Assembly: GCA_030998225.1 (NCBI GenBank)
Contig: JAPYXD010000555.1
Location: 4,278,001 to 4,342,000, forward strand
DNA from: Diplolepis rosae
Lineage: Eukaryota > Arthropoda > Insecta > Hymenoptera > Diplolepididae
DNA: 64,000 nt
Direction: 5' to 3'
Numbering within the stretch: the first letter of the stretch is position 1; every line of letters begins with the position of its first letter. A model generated the notes under the pieces. The model did no database searches. It was not told the origin of the DNA and saw nothing but the letters and a program-made list of their open reading frames with translations. A program made the position numbers and the translations under genes. Below, piece after piece: positions 1-13,200 of this stretch.

Positions 1-50
1 GTTTCTTTTCTCCTGGGTAGTTACAAAATAAAACTTCGAATAGAAGTGTT

Positions 51-790
51 CCCAGATAACAATCGTGCGAGGCACGTTACTCGCACAGCATGCGAGGAAT
101 ACGGTGCGTGCATAGTGCGGTACATATGCGTCGCATTTTGTGGCAGGCACGTACGTGGGAGGCATATGTCTCGCACTTTGTAATAGGCATCTGTTTATAT
201 ATATATGTTATATATATATGTAATCACATGGTTGGAATAAACTTCAACATGGCGTTTTTTTCTGTTGGTTAGGCCGCAATGTAAAGTTGACCGCGCGTTG
301 ACCGGCATCACTAAATAACTCTAATAATATAAGAAAATGTACTATTTGTTAGAGTACTGAAAATATTTTGCTGTTCATTGTGATTCAACTATAAGTTGAA
401 TACTTATTATATTCCAAATGTATAACTGTACTAATATAGTAAACTACTTATTTATTGTCACATTGTTTATTGAGATTTATTGGATATATAACAAACATTT
501 ATCCATTGCCCGTATGTATAATATCGGTTTTCAACTTTAAATATAATGTTTTCAAGTACATTTTGTATTTTTATTTCTTATCATGATTAATATTTTGGAA
601 ATAATTTTAAATTATACGAGACGCATAAAGCTCGCTTTTTACCGTCACGAATGCGAACTTCACTGCGTGCCGGCGATATGCGTCACATATGATGACGCAT
701 CTGCGTGGCGTGGTGAACGCACGCGTAATGCATAATTCGCACCCGTGCGAGCGGTAACGCTCGCACTGTACGCGCACTTTGTTATCTGGG
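51..790. mobile_element. Non-autonomous TIR element (MITE-like)
   Basis: The ends are inverted copies of CCCAGATAACAA (51-62, and its reverse complement at 779-790). Inside each end lies a GC-richer zone packed with GTGCGAG/CTCGCAC-type words in both orientations (about 63-190 and 640-780). The centre (about 300-620) is AT-rich and non-coding. No transposase ORF is present and I see no convincing target-site duplication, so the superfamily is open. The element sits in sequence upstream of the first visible chitinase exon, probably in an intron. Confidence 0.6.
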
Positions 791-1257
791 TTTCATTAAC
801 ATAAAAAGCTACATAGAGTAGCGAGCTTTTTTATTTTCAAAACTTCTTTTTATTAGCGCTCTTGTTCTTTTTTGTTTATATGATGGCATATGTCACTTTT
901 TCAGTAATTTACACAAAACACGTCAAACTATACTTCGATTTTGTCAATCTTGCCTATTTTTAATTTAAAAAAATCACGTAATGCGAAAAAAAAGAATTTT
1001 TTATCAAAATTCGAAAATTTAGAGGTTATGTGAAAACTAGAGACTAGATGATAAAACGGCCTTCAGATTTGTGATCAGCGAGTCAAACTCCATAGGAAAT
1101 TATGGGTCTCGTTTCTAGCTCAAAACTTAAAAGCTAAAAAATTAGCTTTAGAAAGTATTATATTATATGACACAAAACGAGATACTGAAAAGTAGTATGA
1201 AGAAAATACAAATTCCTGTTCGCTGTGACATTTCAAATTCCTACATTTACCCTGAAG
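791..1257 (+). other. Chitinase intron, no coding signal
   Basis: AT-rich sequence between the TIR element and the first recognisable chitinase exon. I searched it for the N-terminal part of a GH18 domain and a signal peptide and found neither. The 5' exons of the chitinase must therefore lie left of position 1. The acceptor ending at 1257 closes this stretch. Confidence 0.5.
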
Positions 1258-4200
1258 GTGGTTATGCAAAGTTCACTGGTCTTAAGACTTACAACAAGAA
1301 CCTAAAGACGCTACTCGCTATCGGAGGTTGGAATGAGGGGTCCAGCAGGTTCTCACCAATGGTGGCAGACGCCCGCAGAAGAAAAGAGTTCGTGAAAAAC
1401 TGCGTCAAGTTCTTAAGACAGAATCACTTTGATGGTCTTGACCTTGACTGGGAGTATCCTGCATTCAGAGATGGTGGACAACCTCATGACAAGGAAAACT
1501 ATGCCCTTCTCGTAGAGGTATTTTAATTTTTTATGTCCTACTTTTACTAATTTATCATTTTTAATATTGGAAGGTCGAATTATTTCTACACACATCTTTC
1601 AATTAAAGAATTTATAATTTTTGCAAAGGAACTTCGCGAACAATTCGAAAGGGAGTCCTCGAAAACAGGACGAACGAGATTGTTACTGACGATGGCCATG
1701 CCTGCTGGTATTGAATACATCGATAAAGGTTACGACGTTCCACGGCTCAATGAAAATCTTGACTTTATTAATCTTCTATCATACGACTATCACTCAGCCT
1801 TCGAACCTGCTGTTAATCACCATTCTCCTCTTTATTCTCTCGAAGAAGATAACGAGTATAACTACGACACTGAATTGACGATCGTAAGACTTTCTTTTGC
1901 TTTATTTAATAGATACCTATTTATAATAAACAATTATGTATCATAGGATTAAATAGATATGATGAATGTCCTACTGAGGTTTTGTTTTAATCTTCAGGAT
2001 TATACAATTAGCCATCTTATTAAGAAAGGCGCCAGTCCGGAGAAGATTGTTCTCGGTATCCCAGCTTATGGCAGGTCTTATACCCTCTTCAATGAAGATT
2101 CAACCGAAATTGGCTCACCAGCTGCTGGACCCGGAATCGAGGGAGATGCCACTCGAGAAAAGGGATATCTGGCCTACTACGAGGTATTTTGTTAATCATT
2201 TGAAACAAATGACGAATAGATTTAGTTTTATATTTTATTAAACTGATAAAATGTTTTTCAGATATGCGAGAATATACAGAAAGGCGATTGGGAAGTGATT
2301 CAGCCAAATCCGGAAGCCATGGGACCTTATGCGTTCAAAGAAAATCAGTGGGTTGGTTATGATGATGAAAATATAATTCGACTGAAAGCTCAGTATGTAA
2401 ATGAAAAAAATCTTGGAGGAATCATGTTTTGGTCGATTGAAAATGATGACTTTAGAGGTAAATGCCATGGTCGACCTTATCCTCTTATCGAAGCTGCGAA
2501 AGAAGCACTTTTTTTTGGAAGTCCGTAAGTAATATTATTCCCTATAACACTTTAATTCACATGACTTGTTTTCTTTTTACTGCGAATTGAAGGTGTGCAG
2601 AAAGAAGGCAAAATCTTTTTACTATTTTCAGAAAACCCCAAGAAGTCAAAGAGAAGACTACTATTAAAAAACCATCTAGGACCCAATCGAGTCAAAGCAA
2701 TACGTCTGGTAGGCCATACTCATCTGCTAATAGGCGTACTAGCACCACTGAGTCTACTACCAGAAAGAGATTAGGTTCTTCCAAGTCAAAAAACAAATTT
2801 AATGCAAGAGTGTCAGAAGATAAGGAGGATGAGGAGGAAATTGTACATTTAGAAGTAGAAGAAGAAGAAGAAAATAATGATAGAAATGCTGTTAGGACAA
2901 ACGATAAACCTACAAGATCAAGATTCAATAGCAAAAACCGACCAAGGAGTCGAGCTACTGAAGATAGTGGACGTAAGAAACAGAAGAATCGAGATAATAA
3001 GCCAGTTGAAGATTCTAATGTTGAGGAGTCTTTCAGCAACAAATTTACGACTCCAGAACCACCAACTACTCCTGATCCAGGAGCTGGTAAGATTTCCATG
3101 ACACAGTGTTAATATGACGATATATCGCAAATATCACGTTTAGCAATTTTAATATCTAATAAAAATATAATAATCATTTTCAGACTTCAAGTGTCAAGAT
3201 GAAGGGTTTTTCTCACATCCTAGAGATTGCAAAAAGTACTTCTGGTGTCTTGATAGTGGACCGAGTGGCCTTGGAATTGTAGGACATCAATTTACATGTC
3301 CTTCAGGTAAGATTTTTAAAGAAAAAAAAATTTTATTTGGTCAACTAATTGCAAACATTTTATTCCATTTATCAGGTCTCGTTTTCAATAAAGCAGCAGA
3401 CTCTTGTGATTATCCACGTAACGTAATTTGTCCAAAAGTGAAATCTGAAAGTGAAGTAAAAACGACTAGAGCACCAACTCTTGCAACCACTGCTCAATCC
3501 ACAACTACTCGTCGTACGACTACAGAGAAACCTGAACCTGAGGAAGAATATGAATATGAGGAAGAAGATGATGTAGAAGAAGAGGAAGAAGCACCCAAAA
3601 CCACTGCCAAACCACTAATTTACAAGACGATTAGTAGAAATAGACCTAGTTCGACTACACCATCCACAGCGACGACGACGAAGGCATACCAAGAAACTTT
3701 TGAAAAATCTACTGAGCTAACAGAAGAAGAAGATCCTAGAGTAATCAAAGAACTACTTGATTTGATTAAAAAAGCAGGAGGAATAGAGCATCTTGAGAAA
3801 CAACTTCTTCTGCAAGAGAAACATACTGGAGGGACATCTGGAACAACCGCTGAACGTGGACAAGCCACTCCAGCTACCATAAGTCGAACTTTATATGAAC
3901 GTGTCTTGAACCGCCAGGGTTCGAAAGTGGGTTCTCGAGTTTTCGGTACATCGTCACCAAAGTCAATCGAACACAAAGGCAAAGAAGAAAAGGAGGAAAA
4001 TAATAAGTCAAGAATTGGCTACACAAACGGACCTGGACAAGCACAATTTGATGGACTTGATGATCTTCCCGAAGTTAAGAGTCTTAGGAGGACGAATAAA
4101 CCTAAGTACACCACAATAGAGAGATCTAGGTAGCAAACATGAAACATTTTTTACTTAAATATATTAGAAATATCTCTTCTATTTGAACGTATTCATAATG

Positions 4201-7200
4201 TTTATTCTAGTTCATCCAAACCATCCCCATCTGACAGAATTGACGATAGCGAGGATGAAGAAGAGACCGATGATAACACTGATGTGGCATCTTCGGAAGA
4301 GAAAAGGATCAGCAACCCTCCTGATGATAAAACTCTTTTGCCACGAGTTACACCAAGTTACGTCAATATTCGACGAAATCATCAAGCAACAACAAGGTAA
4401 ATTTGGTAATTTTAATTATGTTGTTAATTGTACCAGAAGTATCAATTGTCTTATTTCTTTTATAGCAAAGACGAAAATGATGTTAACGTGAAGGGAGAGG
4501 TGGAAGAAGATAAACCCGGCACACGTCATCGATTTTCATTTACTACAAGGTAAGTTGTACATTTAAATCCTAAAAAATATTTTATTTTAGTTTTCCTTGA
4601 CTAACACAAAATTTCTTTCCGTATTTTAGGACTGAAAAAACCTTCTCTGAGAAAGAAGATCCAAAGCCTCAAAGGTATCGTTTTTCCAAACTAAAGTAAG
4701 ATATCCAAGTGTTTACAATCATCTTCAAGATCTAGAAAATTCTGACCAATCTTACTTTTAGGAGCTCATCAATTGCTGATCTTCCTGACGAAGTTCAAAG
4801 TCCAACTGAATCAGAAAAATCTGTCACAAGAACAATTTTTCCAAACAGGAACACGGACGAATCTTCCAACTCAAAATCTAGGTTGATAATTTTACTTCTT
4901 TGATTGAAATCGATTAATTTTAATAGCGAAAAAAATATTAGAAACAATTAATTGAAACAAATTATTCAACAAAACGAGGTCAATTATAATTACAGATATG
5001 TCAGCATCCAGCGATTTAGAAGCACAACAGAGAAGCCAGAGAGTAATCAGAGTGAGGATCAAGAAACGACATCTACTCCAAGAGTAACCATTCAAACAGA
5101 AACAACCCTGAGCACTTCCCGCAAGGACACATCTACCCCGGCACCCGGAAGTTCCGAAATCCCTTACACTGTATCAATGTCTTATTCACAGAGCTCATTA
5201 TCGTCGTCACTATCTACGTCCCCACTAACTACAATCACCACTAGCACCACTACCACAGAAAACCCTACAACGTTACAAAACACGTTTGACGATGAGCCCG
5301 TATTTAGAACAGAGATAACTAACCCTACTCGAAGCTCCTACTTGGGTGTAAAGCTTGTTGAAGACTCGGAATCTGAAACTTTCTTGTCAACATTGCCCTT
5401 CAGTAGCTCTCCAACGACTGCGACGGAATCTACGACGAAAGTGAATCTAGCAGCAGTTTCTCAACCGAGACCTTTCGGGTTTACGCGAAGTAGATCTAGA
5501 CCAAGCTTGACCCAGACCTCTTCATTTTTGGATTCCACAACTGCATTATCCACTTCCACAACAGTGCCGTCGAGGTCCAAGGTGAGTACTTCGTCCAGAA
5601 ACTTTACAAGGTCGGCGAACACACAACAAACACGAGGTCGCGTGAGGCAAAAAGCCACGACAGAATCTTCAAGTCGCGTTCTTTCGGAAAAAAAACAGAA
5701 GTTGCGGGAAAGCGTTGGGACTCAAGAAGTCACCGAAGTGAGTAAACCGATAAGCAGACGCCGAGGATCTACTAGATATAGTCGTCCAACTGCCTCAGCT
5801 GACCGTGAGGAAATTTCTTCAAACTCGATCAGTCGAACTCGAGTAAGGGTCACTACTATTTCCCCAAATGCTGAAACTATTCAGCCATCAAGAAGAAGCA
5901 GACGTCCCATTTCAAAGTCAAACATTGAACGTGAATCCAGGAATGAGTTGGAGAATAGTCCAATCATTAGGATATCTCAAGAGGTTCCTCAAAATAATTC
6001 ATCCACTCGAAGGTCGAGACGACCTGGAAAAAATATTGGTGAAGGTTCTTTGATTAAAAACATTAGAGTTTTCAAGGAACCAGAAAATATTGAAAGTCAG
6101 CGACCGGGTTTAAGAAGATTTGAAGATTCCACAGCTCAGGCTTCTATTCAAGACTTAAGTGAAACGACATCAACATCAAACTTGGATAAAGAGACTTTCT
6201 TTTCTCCTTCTTCTTACAACTTCTCAGAAACAACCAAATCGTATCTAAAGTCTACTCGAGAAAAGGATAATCAGATATCCTGGACTGGACGGAATTCAAT
6301 ACATCCTTATTACTCGACGGATCTTGGTGTTAACATTCCTTCTACTACTACAGAGCCTGTGAAGTCTAGAAATTATAGAAGAAAGTTCACAGCCTCGTAT
6401 GACGAGTTATCACGCTCAGTTTCATCAACAGAATCTTCAACAAATCCTAGAAAAAGAATATTGCTGTTAAGAAAAAGACCAGTAACAGATACGTCCACTG
6501 AAGCAAATGAAAATGAGACTTTCCGCACTCAACGAAGAAGGAAAGTCATTAGACGACTTCGTCCTACTGAGAAAGAAAGATCTACTACTACTGAGAGTTA
6601 CAGAAATCAAGAACAAAAAGAATTCCGTACAAGATACTTTACAAGATCTACAACACCAAAGACCACAGCAGATAAACTTCACAAACTGAAAACTACTGTT
6701 AATCCTTCAAATTTCAATGAAGATTCTATTTATGGAACTTATACTACTGAAATCATTCCAACAGATGCAGATACTACTACGTTCTCTAGTGAATTAAACG
6801 ATGATTCGACAGAAAATGTTCAAACTACTTTGTTGGATCAAATAACAGAAGCTGAAGTAACAAACCCGGTCACCGAGGATTATTTCAATTATGAAAGTAA
6901 AGCTACAACAGAATGGAACACTATACAGACTTCAACGTTACCTACAACTTTAATTATCGTTCCTGATCATCTACCAACACTGACTGAGTTCCTTAAAAGT
7001 AGAACCTCATCACCTACAGAAATTTCTTCGACATATGAAACAACCACCCCCATTGCTTTGAAAATAACTCAATCAAATGAACCCTTCATCACTCGTCAAA
7101 AGCTCTCTCGTAGACCATCAAAGCCAACTACTAGGACTGCAAATGCTCGTCGTTTTCCTACTTATAGTACAAGTAGTATAAGTTCCACAACAGAATTTGA

Positions 7201-10200
7201 GCCAGAAGTAGTTGCCAAACGACTAAAGAATTTGTTTATACGTCGTCGTCCAAGTTTTTCAAGAGCATTCCTAGAACCTGAAAATAACAATTTTGATGAA
7301 ACAGAAGATATTCATGATGTTATCGAAGACGTTACTTTAGGTAATACAAAGAATAATGAAACCTCTGACAATTCTAGTTTTGCTGGTGTACCTGATGAAT
7401 TCTGGAAAAGCTTCACTACTGCCATAAACTCTCAATCAAAGTCTAGTTTACAGGAGTCGACTAAGGGTCCAAACGTTTTATTCCATCTTACAGAGTCTTC
7501 AAGTACAGAATCATATTCAGACAATAACGAAAAAGTTAGGCCTGTTTACCAAAGACCGGAATATCGAACAATTTTAAGAACAAGTTCAAAAACGCTTGCC
7601 CCTGATTCTTCACCCAAAGAATTTGAAGATGGGAGCAATATTCCAAGTAACACTGCAAGGTCCACATTATCCGTTTATCGAAAACCAAGATTGCGTTTAC
7701 AAAATAACGAGCCTAATGTGGAAAATAGTGAAGGATTAGCGCAGATAAAAAATAGATTCTTCCCGAAGCGAAAAAGCACGACTGAACAGAGTGTAATGGA
7801 AACTTTGGTGCCAGCGAAAAAATTTGACTACACAGCTGATGCTTACCTACGGAAACAGCAATCACAACGTGGATCTTCAAAATCTAGAAATAAAGACGAG
7901 GAAGACGTTGAGTTTCAAAATTCCGTTGACATATATTCAACGACTCCTTCCTCAAAACCTCAGATCACAAGATTAGTTACTTCAGTAGTAGAGTCTGCCA
8001 CAACAGAGCGGCAGAGGATTTTGATTAGAAGAAAGTATTCTCAGCTAACTTCAACCAGCTTCATCCCGGTGCAAACAACCACGAGTCGCTACGAACGACC
8101 AATAGCTACCTCATTTTTTCTAAAGTCAAATAAAAGAAACAAAGAAAATCTTAACTCGAAAGATGAATATCTGAACGAAATTCCAAGTAGTGCTTCGACG
8201 GAGCCAAGCATTGAGAAATCAACATTGCCGATCGAGAGTGCATTTCTAAAAGGTGTAGGAAGATTCACCACTGAAGCGACTGGTGAATCTTCTACCATTG
8301 AAATCGAGTCAGTTTTTAATAACCTCATTTCCTCCAACAAAGATACACACAAATAACTAAATCTAGTCTTTAAGAAACGTGTACCATAGTTATTGCCATG
8401 CCATCAACATTATCATCCATTATTTTTGAGATAGAAACATAGTTAAATAGAAGCTAGCGACCGGACATAATCATCGCAAGAGATCAATGCTTCCACATCA
8501 CCTATCATCTTTTATTCTTCCCCTAACAGACAGTGGGTGAAGAAAGGGACAAATAAGGAGTAAAAAGAGGGGTACGAAAGAAATTATCAAGAGGGGGACT
8601 GAGGAGAGACTAAAATGTGCTCTCATTTTGATTTTCAGATGGCCAGCTTTCTACTACCAACTCTGAAGCAACTTATTGGCCACCCAAGCTATTCATCCTT
8701 CAATCTTCAAGAAGATAACATCGTCGGAGTCACTCAACCTTCAGTACCATCCTCAAAAGAAAATTCATTACGAAGATCATTTGATGAAAAGCCTGATTTG
8801 GTCGACGATCCTATACAAATTCTGGATGACACAGACGAAGATACCAATGAATTATTGAAATTACGGGTACCTGAGAATAAATTGAACAAAACGATTCACA
8901 CAGTACTAAAAATACAAGTACTCGATTCGAGCAACGAAAAGAAAGATAATAGCTTGGAATTGGATGAAAATATAGTCAATAGGAATCTTGTAACTAATGA
9001 GTTATTATCAACGAAACAGAGTGAAGTTCTCAGTGAAGCCCAAAAGATTTCAATAACCGAAAGCACTCCAAGTGACGAAAGCAATGCAACAGTTATTCCA
9101 AGTACCACTAGTAGTCTTCCATTAAATCCTAGAACAGCAGATATCGAACGAGCTAGAAGACGAAGAACGCGTACTAATTCTTCGCAAGCTACAACCCGAT
9201 CAATTCACAATAAACCAAGAGTTCAAACTAGGAGATCATATAGAAGAAGTAGAATTAGTGCTCCAAGGACCACTACAACTATCAGAGTCACCACTTCCAG
9301 AGGAAGTACACTTCCACCTCCATCTACGACGGACTTTATTCGTGGATTTCTGCTAACAAGAAATATAGATGAAGTTTTAATCACCAAAAAATTTGATCAA
9401 GTATCTACAGCTGGTATTCAACAATCCACAGATCTAAGCACTGTTTCGACTACTGAAGTAACATCAGCGTATAGCACTAAAGCCACGGAATCTTTGCTTG
9501 ATACCACCACGGAGTATTCTGAATCAAGCACTTTCATTAATTCTCGTTTCAATGGAAATAGAAATCAGGAAGAAGAATCGGTTTCTAATTTTTATGAGAC
9601 AACCACAGAGATTGCGCAAAAGAATGAAGAAGTCAATTATGCAGACACATTTTCTCCAGGTGACTATTTTTATCAATCATTAGAGAACACAACAGAAAGT
9701 TTTGGAACCACGATATCTGATTTAGAAGAAAATAATGACATCGACTTTGGGCATACTTTATTAAATACAGTAATTGTGCCCGATACTGAAAAAGTTATGC
9801 CTTTACCACAAAGTTATTTGAGAAGAAAGAAGATCAAGAAAATAAAGCCAGTGAGCTCTGTAGAGGATTCAACTACTCAATCCTTCACATATACTACAGA
9901 AGATTCTTCATATTTTACACATCATGATCCTACAACTATCACAATTATGGACTCTACATTACCTGATATTACGTCTCCTCCTACAACTCTTGATCTTACA
10001 ACTTTCACCCAAACCTCTGATTTAACAACTCTTGATTTTACATCCGAATCTTTGATTTCAACGACAGAGACTCCATTGATAGAACAATCAACAATATCTG
10101 ATGATCTAGTTGCTTCCGGTCGAACGGGATTTAATTTTACAGACATAAGTGATTACTCAATTAAATTGATAACTCAGTTTAAAAATATTTTCTTGAAAAA

Positions 10201-13200
10201 TGATGACTTTATCAAACCTACTTCAAAATCTGTGGAATCAAACACAGATAGAACTGATTCTTTTACAACTATACTTACTCTGGAAGATTTTCAAACAACC
10301 TCTTACGAACCAGACGATTTGGAGAAGTTAGAATCTAAAGGTGCTATAGAAATTAAAGATAAAGATATTACTACAGAAAAAGGATTAAAAGCCGATTCAA
10401 CTACTCCGTCGAGTAAACATCAAATAAGAGATGAAAATGATACTGCTACTTCTTTCACAAAATCGTCAACAGTCATAACTAACCAATCACTTTTAGTCGA
10501 AGCCAAAGCTAACAGTCCATCTCTAACTACAACTACTGTTGAATCAGTCGCAAAAAACAAAAAAACTACAGCCAATGGGCGAAAACGTGTTTTGAAACGA
10601 AAGCGACAAAAGATTGAACCTACACTTCATAACAAAAATATGAAAGTATCAAAGACTGAAGCCATAGAAGTTACTTTAGAAAAGAATGAAGAAAAATCAA
10701 CGACTCCTGCGACCGTCATATCTACAAAAACTACTCCTGAAACAGAAAAGCCTACCAGAAAACGTATCGTAGTAAACAGAGGTACTGTAAAGTTCGCATC
10801 TGGAACAACACCATCGTCAATGGCCGTGGAAAGTTTACCAAATATTAGGGATCATCCAAATCAAATTGCATCACGGAGGAAGAATAAAGTCGTGAGGAAG
10901 AGACCGAAGCTTCCAACAACTGACATCCCGGAATCAAATCTAAGTACCTTGAACAATCAATCTGATAGCAACGGAAAGCAATTATCTCTAGACCCGGAAA
11001 TCAAGACCTATAATGATGCTGATGAAGCTGGCAGTGAGGTCAGTGTCAATGAAAAACAAGTAATCTCCTCAGTCTCGCAAAGCATCTCCTTTCTCTATCC
11101 ATTGCCTCTTGCATTTATAAACTCTGAGAATTGGGCAATGGTCTCACAAATTCGAAGTCAGCCTGGAGGATGGGAATATCTAAGAAAGCTAACACCTGTA
11201 GCGACGTCCAGGTCTCATAATCTTCGACGTCTATCACTTTCTACGCATCTAACAAATCAAAAACCGAGGAATTCCGTCCGTAACTCTGAGTACTAATCAA
11301 AGGATTCGCGGAACAAGCATTCAAAATAAAGGAACTGCTATTTTCGTTCACATGCCTACGATTCTGATTGTTTTATATTAACACACTGATTCTTCGAGGG
11401 TGTATCATTTTTACGCAACCCTCGTGGTTAACTTTTCCGTAGTTCCAAGAATCTTAACATGCTTTCGTCTAGTCTTGTCACTCTCCATTCTAATCTATTT
11501 TTTCATACCATATGGCTTCAGCTACTTAGGCACAGGTTGCACTATAAGACAGTTCTGTTCAATATTTCATCCTATTATCTTCATATCACTGCAACTTTAT
11601 CAACAGGTTAACGTCTACAGAAGTTCAGCATTCAATACACGACGACCAGCATCTTTCCATCAACGAGAACCATATAGAAGCAGAGTCAGAACGAGCACCT
11701 ATCAGCCTTTAACTTCTACACAGGCAGCTTCTAGGAGATTCGGTAGTCTGAGCGCTTTACGTCAGACTCTTCTTTCTGAAGAAACAACTTTGCCGTCGAA
11801 AAAATTCAGTTTAGGTGAGTTAAGAAGCACTTATGCAGTTGTATTTGAGGCGCTTAAATATTCCCCAAATTGATTCTACCGAAGTACATATGGCCGAATT
11901 AATGTTTGCCCAAATTTATATGAGTTATCATATAACTCCATTTTTACGTTTCTGCATAACTATTTGTTATAATATTTATTTTTTCGAATTACATCGTTGT
12001 ACGAGGGCTGTTCAATAAGTCTGTGACTTCTCGAAAGATGATGCTGTTATCGTAAATATGTTACTACTCTAAGAGAATACCATCTAATATCAGTGCCTAT
12101 ACAAAATTTCAAGGCAGTACGTTGGTTAGAAAATTTTTACAGCCAGTTGAATTTAGTTTTCCATTGTTAAAACAAAACCATGGAAAAAAGAGAGTATATT
12201 AGCACAAGTGATGCTGAGCGTCCTGGCCGTCCAAAAGAGGTGACTTCTCAAGAAATGATCGATAAAATCCACATAGTACAAAGTATAAGGTAAAAGCACC
12301 AATAGCCGGACGTCTAAGGAAATGTCATTCAATTTTTTGTATTAATCGTTCTAAATGTGATGCGGAATCAAGAATTGCCGCGATTACTTTGATGTATGTG
12401 TCCTCCCTACTATAACAAAAAGTCCAGAGTTGTCTTAAATCTGAATAACCCATTTTAATAATTCTTTTCATTAAATAATGTTCTGGAGCCAATTGCCGGA
12501 CGGGTAAAGTGAATTGATCCAATAGCTTGACAGCGCTGCACCAATACTCGGACAAGAGAATATTATAATTTGATTGATATGGATTTGATATTTTTTAAGC
12601 ATAATAAACACTGGGAAATATTTACGGAAACATTTTTTAGGTCTGCGCTTATAAAAAAAAAGTATTGAAAAGATTTTACAAATAGAATATATTATATTTA
12701 GAGCTTGCAGCACTAATTGTCAATCGTTTTTGCCTTATATCCTCAATCGCATTAATAATATCCACTTTGGTATAAAGCTTTTTAATCTTTTTTTCTGATA
12801 CTTTTTCCATGATCTATAATAAAGACACCAAATACATAAAACCCAGAAAATACATATGTTAAAATGCAAATACTTTCTCAAAATATCAGATTTTCAGCAA
12901 ATCCATAATTCAAACATTATTTCTTTAAAAAATTATTCATTACCAATCATACTTTATCATTATTATTGAAAATTATCATTCAAAAAGATCAAAAAGTGGG
13001 GAAATTTCACTCTGAAATCCATATTTTCATTGTTCTCAATGTAAAATCAACAAGAAAATAAACGTCAAATGTCAATTGCACAAAGAAAAATGGATGTTTA
13101 GAATTGACATCTAGATGCTTAACTATGGGACAGCCATCTTATATGTTTAGTTGTAATATCTAGATATTCAGCTGTAATATCCAAGATGTTAAATTATACA

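Noticed and set aside
2692..3130. Ser-rich minus-strand open frames opposite the chitinase exon
   Set aside because: Mirror frames of the Glu/Lys/Thr-rich coding exon on the plus strand.
11039..11296. Extra coding sequence at the end of the second giant chitinase exon
   Set aside because: Composition stops being Thr/Ser/Arg-rich after the strong phase-0 donor GAG|GTCAGT at 11038, which matches the phase-0 acceptor at 11606. Kept as a possible isoform only.
11400..11606. Separate membrane protein start (open frame with hydrophobic N-terminus)
   Set aside because: The hydrophobic part is an artefact of translating a pyrimidine-rich intron; coding character begins only after the acceptor at 11606.
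12325..12713. Minus-strand open frames as the transposase of the nested element
   Set aside because: Too short, overlapping in different frames, and no catalytic motifs recognised.
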